In this document: positions 6,342 through 8,979 of the stretch, in pieces
Layout: each line of letters opens with the position of its first letter
How positions within the stretch are numbered: position 1 is the stretch's first letter
Source of the DNA: Methanomassiliicoccales archaeon
GTDB lineage: Archaea; Thermoplasmatota; Thermoplasmata; Methanomassiliicoccales; JACIVX01
DNA length: 8,979 bases
Assembly: GCA_028679985.1 (NCBI GenBank)
Contig: JAJRAH010000118.1
Span: 1 to 8,979, forward strand
Direction of reading: 5' to 3'
Notes under the pieces: model-generated
What the model was told of the DNA's origin: nothing
Database searches by the model: none
Seen by the model: only the letters and a program-made list of their open reading frames with translations
Position numbers and translations under genes: made by a program

Positions 6342-6895
6342 AGATAGAGGTAGAGGGCACCGAGAAATACGGTACCGACAGCTACGTTGACCTCTTCAAC
6401 GGGATACTCCTGGACGTGGGACTCACCAGAATGGTAGAGGCCGTGAGGTTCGTGATCAAGCCGTCCGATCCGCTTTTCCTCATTTCCATTCGGACGAGGA
6501 AGGCTCCCGGGCTCGTCAAGGTCTCCGACATCGCGGACATTTCTGCCACGGAAGGGGGCACGATGGTCACCATAAGGGACGAGACCTACGCTCCCACTTT
6601 GATATCGGTCCTCTGGCAGAAGTACGGGCGCGAGCGCGTGGATCAGCTGACGAGGCTGGAGCTGTTTTGCAGGGGAGTGCCGGAGAAGGAGATTCTGGAC
6701 TTGGGTCTGGATCCGGGGGAGGAGCTGAAGAGCAAGATCTTGGACGCGATCTGGCGGCTCCTTCCTGAGGGGTTCAAGATCCGGCACAATATCTCGTCGG
6801 AGAGAATCACAACGGTCGCCGCGACCGAGCATGAGATGAAGAAGGAGTGGATCGAGATGGCTGAGAAGATCCATTCCGAGATGGAGGTCGACTGA
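6338..6895 (+). CDS. mmp17: Methanogenesis marker protein 17 (MCR activation complex subunit)
   Basis: Mmp17 is a member of the purified MCR activation complex together with McrC, Mmp3, Mmp7 and component A2. The 185-residue protein has the family block KVSDIADISATEGGTMVTIR (61-80) followed by DETYAPTLISVLWQKYGRERVDQ (81-103), which is recognisable by its APTLI/LWQKYG pattern. Its single cysteine (Cys111, in LELFCRGVP) makes it unlikely to hold a cluster alone, so a structural or docking role is more plausible; this is inference. The C-terminal third is helical and acidic (EMKKEWIEMAEKIHSEMEVD, 166-185). The start is ATG 6338, sharing ATGA with mmp15 and preceded by GAAGGTGG. A longer open frame from 5924 exists only because the frame continues open under mmp15. 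The stop overlaps the mmp7 start by one base (TGATG). Confidence 0.92.
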   Translation: MKIEVEGTEKYGTDSYVDLFNGILLDVGLTRMVEAVRFVIKPSDPLFLISIRTRKAPGLVKVSDIADISATEGGTMVTIRDETYAPTLISVLWQKYGRERVDQLTRLELFCRGVPEKEILDLGLDPGEELKSKILDAIWRLLPEGFKIRHNISSERITTVAATEHEMKKEWIEMAEKIHSEMEVD

Positions 6896-7833
6896 TGTAC
6901 AAGGTGCTCATGTTCGACGGTGGGGTCTACAGGATCAACGAACTCTACGAGCTTGTCGAGGATATCGGAGGATTCGTCATACAGAAGACACAGGTCCAGG
7001 TTCAGATCATCGTCACGATCGTGATCCCCGAGGAGGATCTTGCCGTCATCGAGAAGAAGACGCAGGAGCTCGGCGGGAAGCTTACTGAGGTCCCCCTGGC
7101 TGGGACCGAGGTAGCGGTGGTCGCTCCGACGCTCGGAAGACATCACATGCCCCACCCTGTGTGCGATATCGCGGAGCATCTTCGCAGGTACGGCGCCATA
7201 ACCGTCGTGATGGGGCTTGCAAGGGGGAAGGGACGGCAGACCGCTCAAATATCCGCGGACGAGAAATCCACTATCGAGGAGTATGATGCGGCGGTTTTCG
7301 TCCTCGGCAACTTCGAGGACTGCATCACGAAGGAGAAAGTGCGGCTCTTCGAGAACATCGAGATTCCCGTGATCGTCGCCTGCGGCCCCGATATCGCGCA
7401 GCTTCCTGGGTGCGAGGCTCTTGTCACCGGTGTCTGCAGGAAGGTCGAGAGAATGAGGCGCGCCGAGGAGATAGCCAAGCTGGAGGAGATCGCTGAAGCT
7501 CTTGGCAAGATCGTTGAGGTCAGGAGAAGGAGGGTCGATGAGGATCCTCTCTTCGTCCACCCTGCGGAGATGAAGCAGAGGATCGAATCGCTGGAGGCGG
7601 TGCAGAAGAGCCTGAGGCCCGCCCCGATAGTGCTCCACCTCGACGGCCTCAGGGTCAAGATTCCGTTTGAAGAGTGGAAGGACCAGCTCGCCGGCATCGA
7701 TATCTTCGGTCACAGACTCGGGGACGTGTCCAGGATCTCCGGGGCAAGGATCGGAGGAAGCACGATCATCAAGATTCTGACGAAGAGCGAGGTCGATGCT
7801 AGGGACTCTAAGGGAACAGCTTCAACCGCGTAG
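6895..7833 (+). CDS. mmp7: Methanogenesis marker protein 7 (McrC-like MCR activation complex subunit)
   Basis: Mmp7 is a core subunit of the MCR activation complex; with McrC it forms the part that carries complex iron-sulfur clusters toward F430 in the known structure. The 312-residue protein has an N-terminal extension (1-70), then a McrC-like domain: EVAVVAPTLGRHHMPHPVCDI (72-92), VFVLGNFEDCITKEKVRLFE (134-153) and IEIPVIVACGPD (155-166). A C-terminal part (about 185-300) not found in McrC follows, with a charged helix EEIAKLEEIAEALGK (191-205). Cysteines are at 90, 143, 163, 173 and 181. Cys90 and Cys163 align with McrC Cys56 and Cys139; the other three are Mmp7-specific. ATG 6895 has GGAGGT six bases upstream and shares one base with the mmp17 stop. 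It is the last gene of the operon; no clear T-rich terminator follows. Confidence 0.92.
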   Translation: MYKVLMFDGGVYRINELYELVEDIGGFVIQKTQVQVQIIVTIVIPEEDLAVIEKKTQELGGKLTEVPLAGTEVAVVAPTLGRHHMPHPVCDIAEHLRRYGAITVVMGLARGKGRQTAQISADEKSTIEEYDAAVFVLGNFEDCITKEKVRLFENIEIPVIVACGPDIAQLPGCEALVTGVCRKVERMRRAEEIAKLEEIAEALGKIVEVRRRRVDEDPLFVHPAEMKQRIESLEAVQKSLRPAPIVLHLDGLRVKIPFEEWKDQLAGIDIFGHRLGDVSRISGARIGGSTIIKILTKSEVDARDSKGTASTA

Positions 7834-7857
7834 CGTTCGATTGTCGGCAGCTGATTT

Positions 7858-7901
7858 CCCGAAAGCCTGATTACCGAAGCTTCGCATAGATTACATTCGG
7901 G
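7858..7901. repeat. Nested concentric inverted repeat, candidate operator
   Basis: A perfect 10-base palindrome CGAAGCTTCG (7875-7884) is flanked by a second inverted repeat, CCCGAA (7858-7863) and TTCGGG (7896-7901). Both share exactly the same centre, between 7879 and 7880. A direct repeat GATTAC also occurs at 7869-7874 and 7889-7894, 20 bases apart. The set lies about 39-82 bases before the ArsR-type gene, where an autoregulatory operator would be expected; it could instead form an RNA hairpin ending the mmp operon. I found no convincing TATA box in this 106-base gap. Confidence 0.45.
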
Positions 7902-7927
7902 CAGTTATCGCGATTCAACGTCGTATC

Positions 7928-7934
7928 GGAGGTG
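7928..7934 (+). promoter_or_regulatory. Shine-Dalgarno site deciding the GTG start of the ArsR gene
   Basis: GGAGGTG lies five bases before GTG 7940, the only well-placed start in this frame. This supports a GTG start and a message with a 5' leader, in contrast to the probably leaderless mmp3. Confidence 0.75.
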
Positions 7935-7939
7935 GACGA

Positions 7940-8287
7940 GTGGAAATCCCGGATCCTATTAGAAAGTCGTTGGAGGAAATTGGAGGCATCGAAAGCATCG
8001 CCTCATCCCTGCCGCCCGATGAGGCCGTGGAGAAGCTGGGGAGACTGTTCCAGGCTCTATCAGATCCACTGAGGGTGCGAATTCTCTACATTCTGAAGTG
8101 TCATCCCCTATGCGTATGTCTGATAAAGGAGATCACGTCTGTACCGGACTCCAAACTGTCCTATCATCTAAGCGTTCTCAAGGAAGCAGACCTCATATCG
8201 GGTCGACAGGAGGGAAACTGGATAATCTACCGGATCACCGATCTCGCTAAAGAGATGCTCGACGGGTGTTCCGGGGCGATCGCGTGA
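7940..8287 (+). CDS. ArsR/SmtB-family winged-helix transcriptional regulator with Cys-x-Cys motif
   Basis: This is a small DNA-binding repressor-type protein of 115 residues, slightly longer than the minimal family because of a roughly 30-residue N-terminal extension. The winged helix shows FQALSDPLRVRILYILK (37-53), recognition helix SKLSYHLSVLKEADLI (71-86) and wing EGNWIIYRIT (91-100). Between them is CHPLCVCLIKE (54-64), in which Cys58-x-Cys60 corresponds to the ELCVCDL metal/metalloid site of arsenic-sensing ArsR proteins. Cys54, His55 and Cys110 are possible further ligands or thiol sensors. The GTG start is supported by the preceding GGAGGTG. It follows mmp7 by 106 bases and precedes the GIY-YIG gene by 25, so it probably forms a separate two-gene unit. 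The concentric inverted repeat upstream is a plausible binding site. The ligand and targets are not known; no arsenic resistance genes are nearby. Confidence 0.88.
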   Translation: MEIPDPIRKSLEEIGGIESIASSLPPDEAVEKLGRLFQALSDPLRVRILYILKCHPLCVCLIKEITSVPDSKLSYHLSVLKEADLISGRQEGNWIIYRITDLAKEMLDGCSGAIA

Positions 8288-8312
8288 CGTCCATCGGGAA
8301 AAGGTTTCATCG

Positions 8313-8738
8313 ATGTCCTGGAATCTGAAGGGTGCATACATTCTCTTGTTGAGGATGCCAGAAGGTGCATGGGTTCGGGTAGGTAATCTTGGCGTTCAGT
8401 ATTTCCCTCAAGGGACCTACGCTTACGTCGGTTCAGCCATGAATGGATTGGAATCGAGAATCAGAAGGCACTTCTCGCATGAGAAGAATCTTCGTTGGCA
8501 TATCGATTACCTTCTTGAAAAGGGCGAGGGGTTCCAAGCAGTCCTCCTGCCTGACGAGAGGAAGCTGGAGTGCGCTCTGAACCGGCTCATCGATCGTCTT
8601 CCAGGTTCCAGAGTAGTCTCCGAAGGATTCGGGTCGTCCGATTGCGATTGTCGTTCTCATTTGCACTTGATTCCTTCCGACTCTATCAGGATGCTTCGAG
8701 ATCTGCCTGGGTCGCAGCTCTGGGTGAAGGGGACATAG
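8313..8738 (+). CDS. DUF123-type GIY-YIG nuclease-like protein
   Basis: This 141-residue protein matches the DUF123 branch of the GIY-YIG superfamily, common as a stand-alone gene in archaea. Seen: GAYILLL (7-13) in the GIY position, GTYAYVGSAM (34-43) in the YIG position, RIRRHF (49-54) with the expected catalytic Arg, RWHIDYLL (61-68), ECAL with Glu86 as the probable metal ligand, and GFGSSDCDCRSHL (105-117), a Cys/His cluster typical of this branch (Cys111, Cys113, His116). Relatives are presumed DNA endonucleases, but the cellular substrate is not established. ATG 8313 is preceded by a weak AAGG eight bases upstream. It lies 25 bases after the regulator and is probably co-transcribed. A functional link to MCR activation is unlikely. 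Confidence 0.88.
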   Translation: MSWNLKGAYILLLRMPEGAWVRVGNLGVQYFPQGTYAYVGSAMNGLESRIRRHFSHEKNLRWHIDYLLEKGEGFQAVLLPDERKLECALNRLIDRLPGSRVVSEGFGSSDCDCRSHLHLIPSDSIRMLRDLPGSQLWVKGT

Positions 8739-8888
8739 ACCGAGTAGCATCTTGAGCCCGAGACGCCTTTATGCATCCGCGATTGTATTGAGAATCTGGC
8801 TAGTAGTGACAAACAGTCGGCGAAGCGGTGCGTTACGGTTAATACCCCAATCGGGAATATCTTAAGGCAAGCGAAGGTAGAGAGTCGT
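8739..8888. other. Intergenic stretch with possible promoter elements
   Basis: About 150 bases hold no supported gene. A TTTATGC element (8768-8774) and a GAATATCTTA stretch (8855-8864) are possible weak TATA boxes for the downstream frame. The second would start transcription near 8885, just before the strong ribosome site. I see no tRNA or rRNA, CRISPR repeat or clear terminator. The only notable frame is a 19-codon GTG frame from 8806, too short to support. Confidence 0.35.
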
Positions 8889-8898
8889 GGAGGTGATC
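8889..8898 (+). promoter_or_regulatory. Perfect Shine-Dalgarno without an ordinary start codon at normal distance
   Basis: GGAGGTGATC matches the complement of the archaeal 16S rRNA 3' end over ten bases. No ATG, GTG or TTG in the following open frame lies at the usual 4-10 base spacing: an in-frame ACG is at 8903-8905 and the first usual codon is TTG at 8918. The GTG inside the site itself (8893) runs into TAA at 8914. Confidence 0.6.
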
Positions 8899-8902
8899 GG
8901 AC

Positions 8903-8979
8903 ACGCTCGTACCTAAATTGGAGCGCCTTGAGAGGAAAATCAAGGAACTGAACGCGATCAAAGCCGGCTACCGAAGCGA
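8903..8979 (+). CDS. Start of an unidentified gene, 3'-truncated by the window edge
   Basis: The frame after a stop at 8894-8896 stays open to the right edge and reads LVPKLERLERKIKELNAI, then KAGYRS, a Leu/Lys/Glu-rich start with a coiled-coil look. The perfect ribosome site at 8889-8898 supports translation here. The start is unclear: ACG at 8903 has ideal spacing but is non-canonical, and TTG at 8918 is 21 bases beyond the GGAGGTGA core. A single C-to-T difference at 8904 would restore ATG, so a sequencing error, a true rare start or a decayed start are all possible. Too little is visible to name a family. Confidence 0.4.

Noticed and set aside
5924..6895. 323-residue plus-strand frame read as a fusion ahead of Mmp17
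   Set aside because: The first part is an Arg-rich shadow of mmp15 in another frame. Only the portion from ATG 6338, which has a ribosome site and family resemblance, is real.
6643..7713. 356-residue minus-strand open frame opposite mmp17 and mmp7
   Set aside because: It lies entirely opposite two well-recognised genes, is His/Asp/Leu/Arg-rich as expected from the reverse complement of GC-biased codons, and has no recognisable motif or promoter.
8739..8888. Possible small RNA or tRNA in the gap after the DUF123 gene
   Set aside because: I could not build a cloverleaf or a convincing long stem, and the AT-rich elements are explained as well by promoters of the next gene.
1..8979. CRISPR array, insertion sequence or phage remnant
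   Set aside because: I saw no regularly spaced repeats, transposase or integrase frames or terminal inverted repeats; the genes are ordinary archaeal chromosomal families.

Overview
The window comes from a methane-metabolising (methanogenic or related alkanotrophic) archaeon. Eight of its eleven recognisable genes belong to families restricted to organisms that carry methyl-coenzyme M reductase (MCR): the ATPase component A2 (AtwA), McrC, and methanogenesis marker proteins (Mmp) 3, 6, 5, 15, 17 and 7. The sequence is moderately GC-rich and has archaeal signs: a TATA-type promoter with a probably leaderless start, strong GGAGGTGA ribosome sites, and GTG starts. mcrC sits behind atwA rather than visibly inside an mcrBDCGA operon. 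This makes me lean weakly toward a Methanomassiliicoccales-like or other non-classical lineage, but the window cannot settle the taxonomy.

Layout. (1) Positions 1-1906, plus strand: the 3' part of atwA, cut by the window edge, overlaps mcrC by 4 bases. (2) Positions 1971-2555, minus strand: one unrecognised 194-residue protein, convergent with mcrC and divergent from mmp3. (3) Positions 2556-2712: a divergent promoter region with TATA-like elements facing both ways. (4) Positions 2713-7833, plus strand: a compact operon mmp3-mmp6-mmp5-mmp15-mmp17-mmp7. Neighbouring genes overlap at every junction (ATGA or TGATG, or a GTG inside the preceding end), so translation is probably coupled. (5) Positions 7834-7939: a gap with a nested, exactly concentric inverted repeat. 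(6) Positions 7940-8738: an ArsR-type regulator with a Cys-x-Cys motif and a DUF123/GIY-YIG-like protein. (7) Positions 8739-8979: mostly non-coding, ending in a perfect Shine-Dalgarno sequence and the start of another reading frame cut by the edge.

How the genes work together. The known ATP-dependent MCR activation complex, which reduces the nickel of coenzyme F430 to Ni(I), consists of McrC, component A2, Mmp3, Mmp7 and Mmp17. All five are encoded here within 8 kb. With them are three poorly understood partners: Mmp15, an HgdC/BadF-type ATPase that keeps the two cluster-binding cysteines; Mmp5, which has a Cys-x-x-Cys motif; and Mmp6. McrC and Mmp7 are visibly homologous to each other, with aligned cysteines. 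The locus therefore reads as an MCR activation/maturation island, possibly with a second ATP-driven electron-donating module and an adjacent thiol- or metal-responsive regulator.
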